The notes under the pieces: model-generated
Seen by the model: the letters and a program-made list of their open reading frames with translations, nothing else
Database searches by the model: none
What the model was told of the DNA's origin: nothing
Program-made: the position numbers and the translations under genes
DNA from: Persicaria tinctoria
Lineage: Eukaryota > Streptophyta > Magnoliopsida > Caryophyllales > Polygonaceae
Reading direction: 5' to 3'
Length of the DNA stretch: 64,000 nucleotides
Assembly (NCBI GenBank): GCA_037127255.1
Contig: JBANSL010000009.1
Coordinates: forward strand, 2,042,001 to 2,106,000
Shown here: positions 45,445 through 57,374 of the stretch, in pieces
How the letters are laid out: each line of letters starts with the position of its first letter
Numbering within the stretch: position 1 is the first letter of the stretch

Positions 45445-47355
45445 CTGGTCGACCAGAGTCTACTCGATGTCGAGGAAGGTCAACTCGACCTCGAGGAGAA
45501 GCTTCAGAAATCTTCGTCTGCACCGAACAGCAACTCGACTGCACCCAACCTGGTCGAGATCGACAAAGGCCTAGTCGATATCAAGGAGCCCCTAGCCGAA
45601 GTTGAGAAATTTGCAGTACCTCCGACGTCTGTTCTGGCTCAGAAAAAGAAACTGCCTTTCCCCACGAAATCTCTAAAGGACCCAGCGGAGAAAAAGTTTC
45701 AGCGCTTCATCAAGATGCTTCAGAAGCTGAATGTCACCATACCCTTCACAGAAGCTCTCAATGAAATGCCCTCCTATGTCAAGTTCCTGAAGGAGATTCT
45801 GAGCAAAAAGCGATCGATGGCTGAAATTACAGAGGAGTGCAACCATTTGGACATACTGGAGAAGAGGCCGGATCCAGGTAAGTTTGCTATAACTATTGGA
45901 TTTGGTTCATACAAAATTAATGCTTTATGTGATCTTGGAGCTAGTGTGAGTATAATGCCTCTAACAATTTGGTCCAAGATTAAGATAGGTTTCCTACAAC
46001 CTGTGGATGCTAGACTTTACATGGTCAACAACACAGTGGTCATTCCAACAGGCATGGTGGACAATGTGCCAGTACAAGTAGGTAAATTCTTTGTCCCTGC
46101 TGATTTCTTAGTTGTTGATATGCAAGAAGATCCTGCTTGTCCAATTATTCTAGGAAGACCCTTCTTGGCGACGGTGGATGCCAACATAAGCGTAAGGAAA
46201 GGAGTGCTCACCTTCAACATCAGCGATGAGGTAATTGAGTATTCCTTTAATAAAACTGAAAGGCATACAGGTCCAATGGAAGAGGTCAAATCTATCTCAG
46301 CTGGCTATATCACCTGCGGGGAACCCAAGGTCAGAAATATGACCCCTGAGGAGCTGGAAAAGAGGGACATGGAGGCCCAGGTGGAGGAGATCATGGCAAT
46401 CCTCAAGGAGAACACAGAGAATCCAATCGACACAGACCAAGGTAAGTCGTTGTGGATTAATTATTTTTTGGATGCCTTGACAGGGATTAAGTATGGGGTC
46501 AAGATCCACCAAGGCTCCTCGACATCGATTAGAACCCTAGTCGATCTCGACCAGACCAAGGAGACTCCACCAGCGCCAGCCTCGTCGAGCAGCCAGACGG
46601 AAGCAGAACCCTACTCGATCTCGAGTAGGCTACTCAAGATCGACCACCACTCGTCGGCCTCGGCTTCACCTTCCTCGACGCTGACTCCACCAGACGACCA
46701 GAGCTCGTCGATCTCGACCACCCTTGTCGATGTCGACCACCACTCGGGGAGCCCAGTTCCTGCTTCCTCGACGCTAAGACCACCAGAGCAAGGATCGTCG
46801 TCGATCTCGACCACCCTTGTCGAGATCGACCACCACTCGGCTCCACCAGACCATGTTTCCTCGATGCTGCAGCCACCAGGAGCGGAGCCCTACTCGATAT
46901 CGAGTAGGCTACTCGATATCGACAAGCCATCTTCTTCATCGAATCCTGCCTCTTCGAGTAGACCACCACCAGAACCCGCAGACTCGTCGAGATCGACTAG
47001 CCCTAGTCGAGATCGACCAAACACAGTGGTCCCCGATTCCGTCTCTGCGAAAGTGAGCCAAGGTATGGATCTTTCTTCTCCTATTTCCATTAAAGATTTA
47101 TCTATACATGGGAGAGGTTTGCCTTGGTATGTGCGATTGTGCAGGATTTCCAATGATGAGCCCAAGGAATATGAAGTTGGAGACAAGCTCTATGTCTCTA
47201 AATCAAAGGATCATTGGTTCCCTAACAAATTCAACAAGAAGCGGATGGGACCTTTCGTGGTGAACAAGATCCATTCTGGAGGATTACAGCTGATGGACAA
47301 GAATGGAGTCTTATTTGAGGCCCAAGCTACATGGGCCCTGCAGATGCCACCTTGA
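45445..47355 (+). pseudogene. Gypsy-1 protease, Ser/Pro repeats, integrase-like tail
   Basis: In the same frame as gag but behind two TAG codons. If translated separately, the first ATG is at 45715. The protease has the plant-Gypsy active site CDLGASVSIMPLTIW, where Asp-Leu-Gly-Ala is normal for some lineages, and CPIILGRPFLATVDA. After about residue 270 comes a low-complexity region with repeated SISTTLV-(D/E)-(V/I)-DHH and SISSRLL-(D/K)-ID units. These are translations of TCGANNTCGA motifs. The end (VGDKLYVSKSKDHWFPNKF, RMGPFVVNKIHSGG) resembles the C-terminal tail of Gypsy integrases. The reverse transcriptase, RNase H and integrase core are absent, as if the repeat region replaced them. 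Confidence 0.8.
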
Positions 47356-48853
47356 GCTAAATGGAGAGTCGGCCTAGCGACTATAAAATCTAGAGCTTGT
47401 ACATAGACTTTTTAGGACATTCTTTTTGAGACTTTGTTTTTGTTTTTGGTTTTGAACATTTCTTTGGTTTTTGTTGTTTCCATTGTGGGTATATGTCTTC
47501 CATACTTTTCAGGTCCATGGATGGAATCAAGCTACATTAATACTCGGCCCAGGAGGTGCTTCCATTCGACAATTTTGAGGCACTGCACACCTGTCTTGTG
47601 AGTTTCTTTCTTTACCCTTGTTTTTTATACAGTGAGGACACTGTAATGTTTAAGTATGGGGTGGGGGAAGGGCTTACTTTATGCATATTTGCCATATTTG
47701 ACATTATTTGTGCATATTTATTGCTTTATTGCTTTGAATTGCTACATGGCTATTTTGGAATGCATTGCATTATTGATTTATGTGCTTATATGCATGTTTT
47801 CCAAAATTTGAGAAAAATGACCCCCATTGAAATTTTGAATAATGTCATGGAAGCTTATATTGAACTCGACGATGCAAAATTGGATTCATTAGAGATATAG
47901 CATGAAATTGCCTAGTAAAGGGAAGTCACAATGAAGTGCATTATTTCTTGAAAACCATGAAAAGAGGTAAAATTTGATGTTGCTTTTGACATGTTGCATG
48001 ATAAGATGATGGAGGACTTTATATTTCCATATAATGCTCACATTGTTAAATCCTAGCCTTACCTATGCTTATGCATCACAAAAGCCATAATATGCCTTAT
48101 TTCAAATATTGCTCCACATCATCTAAATATTTCCATTATTTACCTTATCCGGGGATTATGTTGAGAATGATGTTACATTATGGAGATTATCATATGGTGT
48201 TTGTGTTGTTATCATATTTGGAGTTTGGAAGGAAATTGTTTGAAATTATGGAAAATTTAATGAGTGAAAGAAAATCCAATCACCTCAGGAGATAAAGGTA
48301 GATTGACCCTGCTCTCTGAGATAATAGTTTGGAGAGATGGGACACATTGTGAGGAATTCAAAGCACTAAGTATCCGGGGCCATTCATGACACCCATGTTT
48401 GCGACTCGCGAGAAGGCAGTGCTGAGGTTAGAGAGGTAAAAGCATTATTATTGATAAAAGCATTATGAAAGGTGATGAATCTTATGGAGAAGGAATGTGG
48501 AAATTAAGTTTGGAAATACTCCATTTCCCCGGATCAAAAGCACCACATTGCCAAAAATTGCCCACCTTTACCCTTTTACCAATTCTACTCCTTATTTGAG
48601 CTTAAATTAAAGTCTTCTTGATTATCAATGCTTTGTCACGAATGAATGTTTTGCATAAACCTCCTTTTGTGAGTAGATGTTGCTTTTTATTTGCACATGC
48701 ATGAATCTGTGACACTAGTACCTTTTCGAGGATGGTAATTGACTGCAGGGTTATATAAGAATGAATCTAAGATGTTGAGAGTTTTTGATTTCTTCCCCTG
48801 AATGACAATTAAAAGTATTGCTTGAGCACAAGCAAGCTTAAGTATGGGGTGTT
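47356..48853 (+). other. Gypsy-1 3' non-coding region and polypurine tract
   Basis: No gene recognised. Just before the right LTR is TAAGTATGGGGTGTT (48839-48853), the probable polypurine primer site. A similar AAGTATGGGGTGGGGGA lies near 47653 and could be a second, older or internal plus-strand primer. Confidence 0.7.
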
Positions 48854-50882
48854 TGTTGTGAACGGAATCTGCCATGTTTTACAGTAACGTTGATATCAAT
48901 TTCTGTATACATTTCATTCATTTGGGCTAAGATAGTACATAATCTATGTGGTTTATGTTTATTTGCCAAATTATGGAATCTACACCAGTTTCTGTTTAAT
49001 TCGCAGAATTCGGGACATTTTACAGCAATTCTACAGAAGGTCAGAAAAGCTCGGAAAACGGCTACAGAAGTCCAGGATCAAAGAATACAGAATCGATCTC
49101 AGAGCCAAGGCTACTCGATCTCGAGTACACTCTACTCGATCTCGAGTAAAGAGTCCGAGCAACCTTGGTCGATGGAGCATGGTTGAGAGAGCTGACCAAC
49201 CCGAGCTCTGGAAGTCTACTCGATCTCGACAAGCCCTAGTCGAGATCGACGAAGCCCAGTGCCACACCCGGAGTCGACGAGGAGAAGAGCTGATCGAGAA
49301 GCCGAGGACGAGAAGCCGAGCACATTCCTACTCGATGTCGACTAGGGTTAGTCTAGATCGACCAAGCCCAGAGCCCAGATCCATGCCAGTCGAGTAGAGC
49401 CACCCGAGAAGACCTAGTGATGACCCATTCCTACTCGATATCGACTAGGGCTACTCGAGGTCGACGAGCACCAGGAGGCAAGTCCGAGCCACATCGAGCA
49501 CCAGTTAGCCGAGACGACAAAAGTTACTCGAGGTCGACCAGACCTTGTCGATATCGAGTAGACTGGATCCCAGAAACGCGTCGTCGAGAGCAGTCCTAGT
49601 CGAGTTGGGATTCCTTGGTGCCGAAGGAAGTTGAGTTGGCCGAGATTCTATCCACATCTATCATCATCTATCTATGGAAGGAGATCTATCAACATCATGA
49701 AGACTTACCTTGTTTAGTTTTATCTTTTCCTTATTGATTTATTTCCATTAAGCATTTTATTTATCATTAAGGCTTTTAGATATAATTTTAGATAAAGATA
49801 GGAGATTCTATCTTTGATTAGCGGGGATTAGAACCCTATAAATAAAGCCCATAGGGCTGGTTTTTCATTCATTCCAATTCAGATTCAATTTCAGAGACAA
49901 GTAGTTAGTTACACATAGGGTTAGAGAGAGAAGTTGTAAGTTGGAGTTTCTTTTATGCAATTTAGTTCTTTTCATCAATCAATGTCTGCGATTGCGATGA
50001 GGCGTGAGTAGTCCACCCACTTCTGGGGCTGGGGTGAGCCCGACGGTGGCCATGTGAGGTGATGCGGTAAAGGTCAGATCTTTTTGTGCAATTCGTCTTT
50101 TATCCCTATGAGCATGATTCTTTTGCGAGAGTTGAAGGTGATCCTTGTTTGTGTTATTGAAGCGAAAGTGATCTTAATGCAACTTGGGTTAATTATGTGA
50201 AAAAGGGTTAGTAACAATTAGGATTTATGCGAAAGCCTCTATTTGCCTATTTGTTAATAACGAAAGTTATTTGATGGAAAGCATGATCTTTTATGCCTTT
50301 ATGTGTTGTTTTGCATGGTTATCGTTGTGGCGTTGATACCCTGGCTTTGGAAGTCTTTTATTATATTGAGTTTATTTCTGTCGAAAATCCGAGTTCTGTG
50401 TTTAAATTTGCAATTTAAAGTTTCTGTTTCCAGTCGACATAGAGTAGTTCTTGTCGATCTCGAGTGGCATCTACTCGATATCGAGTAGGGTTTGTCTGTG
50501 TCGAGTTGATCTTTCTGTTGTTGTTGTCGATTTCAAGTTTCTGTCTTTACAGTTTCTAGTCGATCTCGAGTAGGAGGTGATCGAGATCGAGTACCCTTCT
50601 GCTTTGCTTTTACTTCTTGCTTTGCTTTGTTCTTTACTTTCTGTCTTTGCCTTTATTTTCTGTCTTGCTTTGTCCTTTCCTGTCTGTTTTTGTCTTTCTG
50701 CTGCTTTGTCTGTGAGATTCTATTGCTACCTGAGAACTGCTGACATGCTTCCTCGTGGATTCGATCCTGACTTTCTCTTACTACAACGGGAGGAAGTCTT
50801 GTATTTATTTGCTGAGACAGGGAAGTCAGTCTGATCTATACTTTATATTTATTTCATACTTGACCATCCTCCTGCAACAACA
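48854..50882 (+). repeat. Gypsy-1 right LTR
   Basis: 2,029 bp, a near copy of the left LTR with scattered single-base differences. Directly followed by the GAGAT duplication and the rest of LINE-2. Confidence 0.95.
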
Positions 50883-50938
50883 GAGATTAGGGAATTGTTG
50901 CAAAAGATTGTAACTTACCAAGAAAGGCATCATCAATT

Positions 50939-52635
50939 AATCCCTGGGAAAAAGGTAACGTGAATAATCACTCCCCCAAATTTCTTCTACTTCCTTGCCT
51001 TTTAATCGGTTTTTATTTTCATCTTTTATTTATTTGTTTAATTTTTAATTTTTTTTAAAAAAACTCTGAACCACTTGGTATAAAACCCTGAACCACTTGG
51101 TATTAAAATCTTGAACCACTTTTACTCGTGTGGTTCAGGGTTTTTACTCGTGTGGTTCAGTCCTTATATTCATGTGGTTCAGCCCTTTTACTAATAATGG
51201 TTCAGTCCTTTCACTCGTAGTGGTTCATCCCCTTTTAAAAACCCTGAACAACTTGGTATAAAACATTGAACCACTTTTACTCGTGTGGTTTAGGGTTTTT
51301 ACTCGTGTGGTTCAGCACTTTTATTCGTGTGGTTCGACCCTTTTATTAATAATGGTTCAGTCCTTTCACTCGTAGTTGTTCAGCCCCTTTTACTCATGTG
51401 GTTCAATCCCTATTACTCGTAGTGTGGTTCAACCCATTTTAATCATGTGGTTCAATCCCTATTACTCGTAGTGGTTCATTATTTAATTTAGGAACCAATA
51501 ATTATTTAGTCATTGAACCATTTTCTATTTATATATCATATATTAATAGTAGTGGTTAATGAACTTACTTTTTATTTTATGAACCACTACTTTTTATTTC
51601 CCAACTGTAATTTATACGTGTTGAACCACTCTATTTATATGCGCTGAACCCAATCACTGTAAAATTCATGAACCACTTGGTATTAAAACTCTGAACCACT
51701 CGGTATTAAAATACTGAACCACTTGGTATTAAATCTCTAAACCACTTGCTTTTAAAACCTTGTACAACTTGATATTAAAACTCTGAACCACTTTGGTTAA
51801 AAACCCTGAACCACTTGGTATTGAACCACTGAATCACTTGGTGTAAAAATCCTGAACCACTTGGTTTAAAACCCTGAACCTCTTGGTATAAAAACTCTAA
51901 ACCATTTGTCTAGTTTTTAATTTACGAACCAGTTACGGTAAAAAAAAATGGAATACTGGAGAGCACTGTATCAATCAATTCAATACTCCACTTATTCTTC
52001 ATCAATTCTTTCACCTCTTTTGTTATTCCATTATCATCTAATGTATATAATGATAATAAACTCTAAAAATACTTGGGTTTGCCACAACTCTCTGATTTGA
52101 TTTTAATTCAAATACAATACAATTACACCACACAATCAACTACCATGGCCGGAATTGAGGGACCACCGCTTGGATTGGGGCATGGAATCGGACAAACCAT
52201 GGGCGCGACCGAGGAATTCGAGACGAATAGAAGGGGTTCCACACAGAGAGGGGGAAGTGTGTGTGGGATTAGGGAGAGTAGATCCGATACGGGGCACATA
52301 GGATGTGAGAGACGACAGAGGACGGAGGTCACACAAAACCGTTACCGGTGCCAATCTAGGTCGAGGACGAAGGTCACAAATCTGATAGAGAGGGCTTTGA
52401 AAAGGGGAGCCGAGAGGAGGGAGAAGACGGACAGGACTAAAGAAACTCGGCAGACCTCGACTCGATCCGCCTCCATCTGAATTCAGGCGGTCGGAGGGAT
52501 GCGATTCGTCGCCGACGGGGGTTATTGGAGTCACCGGAGGAGGAAGATATGGGGCGCAGTGAGGAAGAAGGGACGGATGGGAAGGAAGCAGTGGATGCGC
52601 GCGTGATGTTCAACCACAAAAAAAAGAAGCGCGTG
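50939..52635. repeat. Unclassified unit with GAACCAC/GTGGTTC array
   Basis: Continues the unit whose left part is 30440-30763. From about 51063 to 51920 it is built of degenerate units of about 20 bp around CTGAACCACTTGGTATTAAA. The inverse word GTGGTTCAG is clustered at about 51128-51480, between blocks of the direct word. The rest (51930-52635) is non-repetitive. It includes a GC-richer stretch at 52140-52610 with weak open frames on both strands, which I cannot assign. The right end is cut by Gypsy-2 at 52636, so the element class stays open. Confidence 0.7.
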
Positions 52636-54065
52636 TGACAGGACAAAATCGTTGTGTTTCCTATCAAAAGAATATCCAAACCAACCAACTAGTATAGCTA
52701 GTAAGTCCGGAGTCGATCCACAGGGAACTACCGTTACTTTATGTGTTATAATCACCAACAAGAGTAATAAGGGGGTGTAGATATGTAAAGATGCAAAGAA
52801 CTCAAAAAGTGAATAATGGTGATGGTTGTAGACAATGATGAATGAGATGTTTCACCTACGATTCTCAACTTTGGTTTGTCTCATTGATCATAGTTTTTCC
52901 TTCTAGTTGTATCTTTTCTATCATCAACTCTTATCTTGATTTAAATAGATTATTAGTCCTATGAGTCCTAATAATCCCTTATTCCTAGGCGATCTTAACA
53001 CGGATTAAGGTTTAATCCTAGGAACATCACTAAGTCTCAAGATATATAAAACTTATAAGCAATATTAATTCCCTAAAGAACTAACATTTAACCTATAGTC
53101 AATTTCTTATACAATCAAGCTTTTCAATGAGATCCACTTAATTGTATTTGCTACTTTGGATTAGGCTTCACAAACGTATGAATCAAAACCCTAGCAATGA
53201 TGCAATTCTAACGAGGTCGCGAATCAAGATAGAATCAACACCACCAAGCAATTAAAGCACAAAGAAATTGAAGAAGATAACAGAAATAAACTAGAATTCC
53301 AAACTCACAATTCAACAAAACCAAGTCTTGATCGTAGGCAAAACACGATGAGTTTAGTTGCTCATGCTTCTAAAACGCCGTCTCTCAATTCTTCATTGGA
53401 TAAAAGATAACCTAAAAACAACTAAAATAAGTCTTTAAATACCTAAGAATACCGTCATAAAGACCTAGAAAGTATTTCCCAAAGATAGGCCCACTTTAGG
53501 AAAGATGTAAATTCCGCGCTGAACCGGCCCAGGATGGCCGCGGGCGCTGCCCCCATGGCTGCGGGCGCGGCTTTTTCAGAACACCCTTGGAATTATGGCA
53601 GCGGGTGCTGCCCGGAAAGCCGCGGGTGCGGTTTTTGGTGTTCACATCGATTTTTCCTCTTCGAATTTGGTCCCGATGTCAACACGAAAGTTGTAGATCT
53701 CAGAAAGAGCTTTCCAACGCATAGTTATAATAGTTAATCGGACAAACGAGGCCTCCAGAAAGTGCAAAACAAGTTCAGCATGTCTGGCGACAACTTTTGA
53801 TGACTTGTTCTTCACTTAGGCTCTCTAACTTCGATTCCGCTCCCGGGCTCTTCACTTTTCCTCCTCCTCTTCACTCTTCCTTCATCCATGAGCTTCCTCA
53901 TTCCTCATCGGATCCACATATACCTGAAATAATCCATAAAAGCGTGTAGATTCCGACTCTACCAACAAAACAAGTATAAATGCAATTCTAGCCTAAACCA
54001 TGCATTATATACATCTCAATCATGCTAAATGCAACCTAATATGCCTACCTAAATGTGTGCTATCA
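52636..54065 (-). repeat. Gypsy-2 3' LTR, about 1,430 bp
   Basis: On the minus strand it opens TGATAGCACA after the polypurine tract and ends CCTGTCA. The first 680 bp on the plus strand match 56679-57353 closely. Both ends follow the TG...CA rule; the exact left base is inferred from the second copy. Confidence 0.8.
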
Positions 54066-55876
54066 AATTCCCCACACTTAAGCTTTTGCTTGTCCTCAAG
54101 CAATTAAAACCAAATCTAGTCAACACCCCACAGACAAGCAATCCATGCAATAACTTTGGTAAAATACTTAAAGCTCAAAGTAGGGAAACGAATATTGACA
54201 ATTAATGTCATAACATGTATAGGTGCAATCCAAGGAATAAAGCAAGCATATTCATTCAACCTCACCAGGAAAATGTGTTTTCACTCTCGCTAATGTGTTT
54301 AGGTTTAAACATTCACGCTCAAACTCAATCTTTGAAAACTTAGCTACAACAAAATTGCGTCAGTGGTCTAAATCTCCACCGCTAGTGACTTTACATGCAA
54401 CCAAAATCATGAGGTCTTTGTATGGGTTGTAATGGGGTCATGGTAGGAACATAGGGTATGGAAAATATTTAGGCCATGTGGTGCTAAAAATCCGGGAAAA
54501 AGGGTTAGTAAACAACCAGAAAAACACCAACACCAAAACACTTCGCATGCCATTCCAATAACATGTACTCATTCACAATACAAATTCGCACACAATTTTC
54601 AAATATCCACACAAACTCATTCATTTTTTTTTCTTTTGACAATGATTTTTTTTCTTTTTCTTTTTCTTTTTATTTTCTTGACTTTTACCCCTAAGTGAAT
54701 TTTATCCTCCTTAGGTCCCAAGTAATAAGCACATAAAAACCATCTCTATGAAGTACAAATGAATCACCCAACATAATTTCTCAACTCAAAGCAACTCCAT
54801 CAATACATCAAGATATTCACCAACTCTTCTCCTAATTCCCGGATGGGTCAGGCTAATAATTGGCTAGGAAGATTTTGTGGAGCTACCAAAATTGGCTTAA
54901 GGCTCAAATTGGCTTCAAGCAAAGGAGAATGTGTACGGGTGGATAGAGTATCTAATGGCTAAAAGAAGATCATGCCTCAATCACTTTATGGTTACATGCA
55001 AAAATCATGTAAATGCAGCCTCAATAAAGATACCTTAACGCAATTTAAAGAGGAAGTAATCAAGGAGAGTATTCACACACAAAGAAACTAGAGGACATAT
55101 ATGTGTAGTCCCAATAAGGCCAAAATAACTCACAAGGTCAAATTGTTAGAACTTCAATACCACTCAAATTCCAAAGACTATACATGCTCAATTTTCTCAT
55201 CAATCACGTTCCCAAAAAGTCTATAAAACAATTCAAAGTTTCAAACACTTCAATCAAGTCATGGGGCACATGATAAGATAAATATAGAGGTAAAGTAGCC
55301 TAGATGGGAAAATAAGACCTAAAGTGTATGAAATGCATGATATTTTTGGTTTTTTTTTTTTTTTTTGCAAATGCAATATATGAGTAAAAATAAATATGAA
55401 AACATAAATAAACATGATATGCAAAATCTATTTATATGCAATGCAATCCCTCCCCCACACTTAAATGTTTCATTGTCCTCAATGAAAATTAAAGACAACA
55501 AAATATAAAAATACGAAGGAAAGAAAGAAAAACTGACTTGCTGATTGCATTGGTGGTAGGTCGGGAGGGAGGTGAGGAAAGGAAACTTGTCTGTCCCGTC
55601 AGAGGTCGCGGGGCGGCCATACTAGGCCGCAGGGAGGCTAAGGACACAACTTAGCCGCGGGGCGACTTTCTTGGCCGCGGGGCGGCATGCGAAATTTAGC
55701 TCTGCAGCGCCTTTTCTCCCTGCGGTGTTAGCATCCTACAACCGAACAAAACCAAAACTAGTCTGATAAAACAAAAGACACAGAGGAAAATAGAAAACTT
55801 ACCTTGGGTTGCCTCCCAAGCAGCGCCTTTGTTTACTGTCGTTGGCTCGATAGTTTATTTAAGCTTAAAACACTAA
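54066..55876 (-). other. Gypsy-2 internal non-coding region
   Basis: No gene recognised. A second polypurine-like site (CCCCCACACTTAAATG) lies near 55451. A block of GGCCGCGGGGCGGC-like words is at 55600-55690, in the region's only GC-rich patch. Confidence 0.6.
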
Positions 55877-56572
55877 TTAATCAGACATAGTCAAAGCCCT
55901 CAGTAACCTATCAAACTCTTGTGCACAACTACCAAACAAGCATGCACTATATACAAATAAATTGAAACGAAATAATAAAGAATGTAAGAGTTGTTTCGAC
56001 TTATCGTATGCTTGAGCTTGACTACCCACAGAGGGTATATAATACCACCAATTCAGTTCTATTGGTGGCTTGTCAAAGTAGCAGCCAAACGGATCAAAGT
56101 ATTCACCAATATTCTCTCTAGTGCAGGAGATAACCTTTACCTTCTCTGTAGCCTCAACAATAGGCTCTGGACCTGATTCGTCAATGGGCGAGCTAGGGAT
56201 GATCTCATCAGATGGAGTGTCTTCTTCCTCTATCGTCTCAGTGTGATTTTCCACAATGACCTCAAGAGGTGCAACAAAGGTCTCAACGATTTGAGATACT
56301 GGAGGAAGTGACTCGTTCTGCGCACATTGATAATCCATGTAGCAGAAAAATTCCCACATCTCCGAGAGTCCCATATCCAACAAACCTCCATTACTCAGAC
56401 GCTCGGCAAGACTCCGTGTCTCAGGCGTCATGCCATCAAAGATGCATAGAAGCACTTCCCTTATACTAGCTTGATATCCCAACGAATAAACATCATTAAT
56501 GTACTCCTGCAGTCTGATGAAGTATTGATGAAAACTCTCTCCGTCTAACTGCAATAGCCTCACCTTCAACAT
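55877..56572 (-). pseudogene. Gypsy-2 gag-like relic
   Basis: A 231-residue open frame. Its start (VRLLQLDGESFHQYFIRLQEYINDVYSLGY) resembles the second half of plant Gypsy capsid domains, in which an element's RNA-binding gag chain carries an ESFxxxxxRxxxL pattern. After about residue 120 it becomes acidic (EEEDTPSDE) and then matches nothing I know. No zinc knuckle, protease or polymerase follows. It could be a shortened gag of a dependent family or a decayed one. Confidence 0.5.
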
Positions 56573-56656
56573 ATGTTAGTAGAACGAGTGTGGACCATGT
56601 AAGTGGTCCACACCAAGATTAGTAATTAAACACACAAAGTAAACAATTAATAGTTC

Positions 56657-56673
56657 CCCGGCAACGGCGCCAA
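56657..56673 (-). promoter_or_regulatory. Gypsy-2 primer-binding site (tRNA-Asp type)
   Basis: CCCCGGCAACGGCGCCA on the plus strand, five bases from the LTR. It is the same primer type as Gypsy-1, though the LTRs are unrelated. Confidence 0.88.
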
Positions 56674-56678
56674 ATTTT

Positions 56679-57353
56679 GGCAGGAAAAAATCGTTGTGTT
56701 TCCTATCAAAAGAATATCCAAACCAACCAACTAGTATAGCTAGTAAGTCCGGAGTCGATCCACAGGGAACTACCGTTACTTTATGTGTTATAATCACCAA
56801 CAACAGTAATAAGGGGGTGTAGATATGTAAAGATGCAAAGAACTCAAAAAGTGAATAATGGTGATGGTTGTAGACAATGATGAATGAGATGTTTCACCTA
56901 CGATTCTCAACTTTGGTTTGTCTCATTGATCATAGTTTTTCCTTCTAGTTGTATCTTTTCTATCATCAACTCTTATCTTGATTTAAATAGATTATTAGTC
57001 CTATGAGTCCTAATAATCCCTTATTCCTAGGCAATCTTAACACGGATTAAGGTTTAATCCTAGAAACAGCACTAAGTCTCAAGATATATAAAACTTATAA
57101 GCAATATTAATTCCCTAAAGAACTAACATTTAACCTATAGTCAATTTCTTATACAATCAAGCTTTTCTATGAGATCCACTTAATTGTATTTGCTACTTTG
57201 GATTAGGCTTCACAAACGTATGAATCAAAACCCTAGCAATGATGCAATTCTAACGAGGTCGCGAATCAAGATAGAATCGACACCACCAAGCAATTAAAGC
57301 ACAAAGAAATTGAAGAAGATAATAGAAATAAACTAGAATTCCAAACTCACAAT
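56679..57353 (-). repeat. Gypsy-2 5' LTR, interrupted
   Basis: Matches 52636-53318 up to AACTCACAAT, then stops where CACTACTAAAA begins. The three bases AAT at 57351-57353 would be the CACTA target duplication. The remainder should lie beyond the window, right of the CACTA element. Confidence 0.88.
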
Positions 57354-57374
57354 CACTACTAAAAAAAATAGGAT

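Larger units (their letters stand above)
41794..50882 (+). mobile_element. Gypsy-1: complete but RT-less LTR element
   Basis: A 9,089-bp element with two 2,029-bp LTRs and a perfect 5-bp duplication GAGAT (41789-41793 and 50883-50887), inserted in LINE-2. The primer-binding site matches tRNA-Asp. Internal coding is gag, aspartic protease and an integrase-tail-like C-terminus. I find no reverse transcriptase, RNase H or integrase core, so it must depend on another element. The two LTRs look almost identical by eye, so the insertion is recent. The motif TCGANNTCGA is dispersed through LTRs and coding sequence. Confidence 0.93.
38318..50922 (-). mobile_element. LINE-2: 5'-truncated LINE split by Gypsy-1
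   Basis: A minus-strand LINE. Its poly(A) appears as a T run at 38316-38325. Its coding sequence runs to 41793, is cut by Gypsy-1, and resumes at 50888-50922 in frame (LVSYNLLQQFPNLYT). It is truncated inside the endonuclease domain. The duplication AAAGGCATCATCAATT flanks it at 38302-38317 and 50923-50938 (the last bases overlap the tail). Its insertion point lies only a few bases from the right duplication of LINE-1. Confidence 0.9.
52636..57353 (-). mobile_element. Gypsy-2: non-autonomous, mostly non-coding LTR element
   Basis: A minus-strand element with 3' LTR 52636-54065, internal region 54066-56678 and the start of its 5' LTR at 56679, which is cut at 57353 by the CACTA element. The tRNA-Asp type primer-binding site lies at 56657-56673. 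The polypurine tract is the reverse complement of AATTCCCCACACTTAAG at 54066. The only coding relic is gag-like. The structure fits a large derivative that depends on another element's enzymes. The target duplication cannot be checked because the right LTR end is outside the window. Confidence 0.85.

Noticed and set aside
47556..48295. Small open frames after the Gypsy-1 protease gene
   Set aside because: Hydrophobic, T-rich translations in the 3' non-coding region with no known domain.
52073..52610. Possible host gene in a GC-richer stretch, with open frames on both strands
   Set aside because: Neither translation shows a domain or conserved pattern; both are low in complexity and lack splice or start support.
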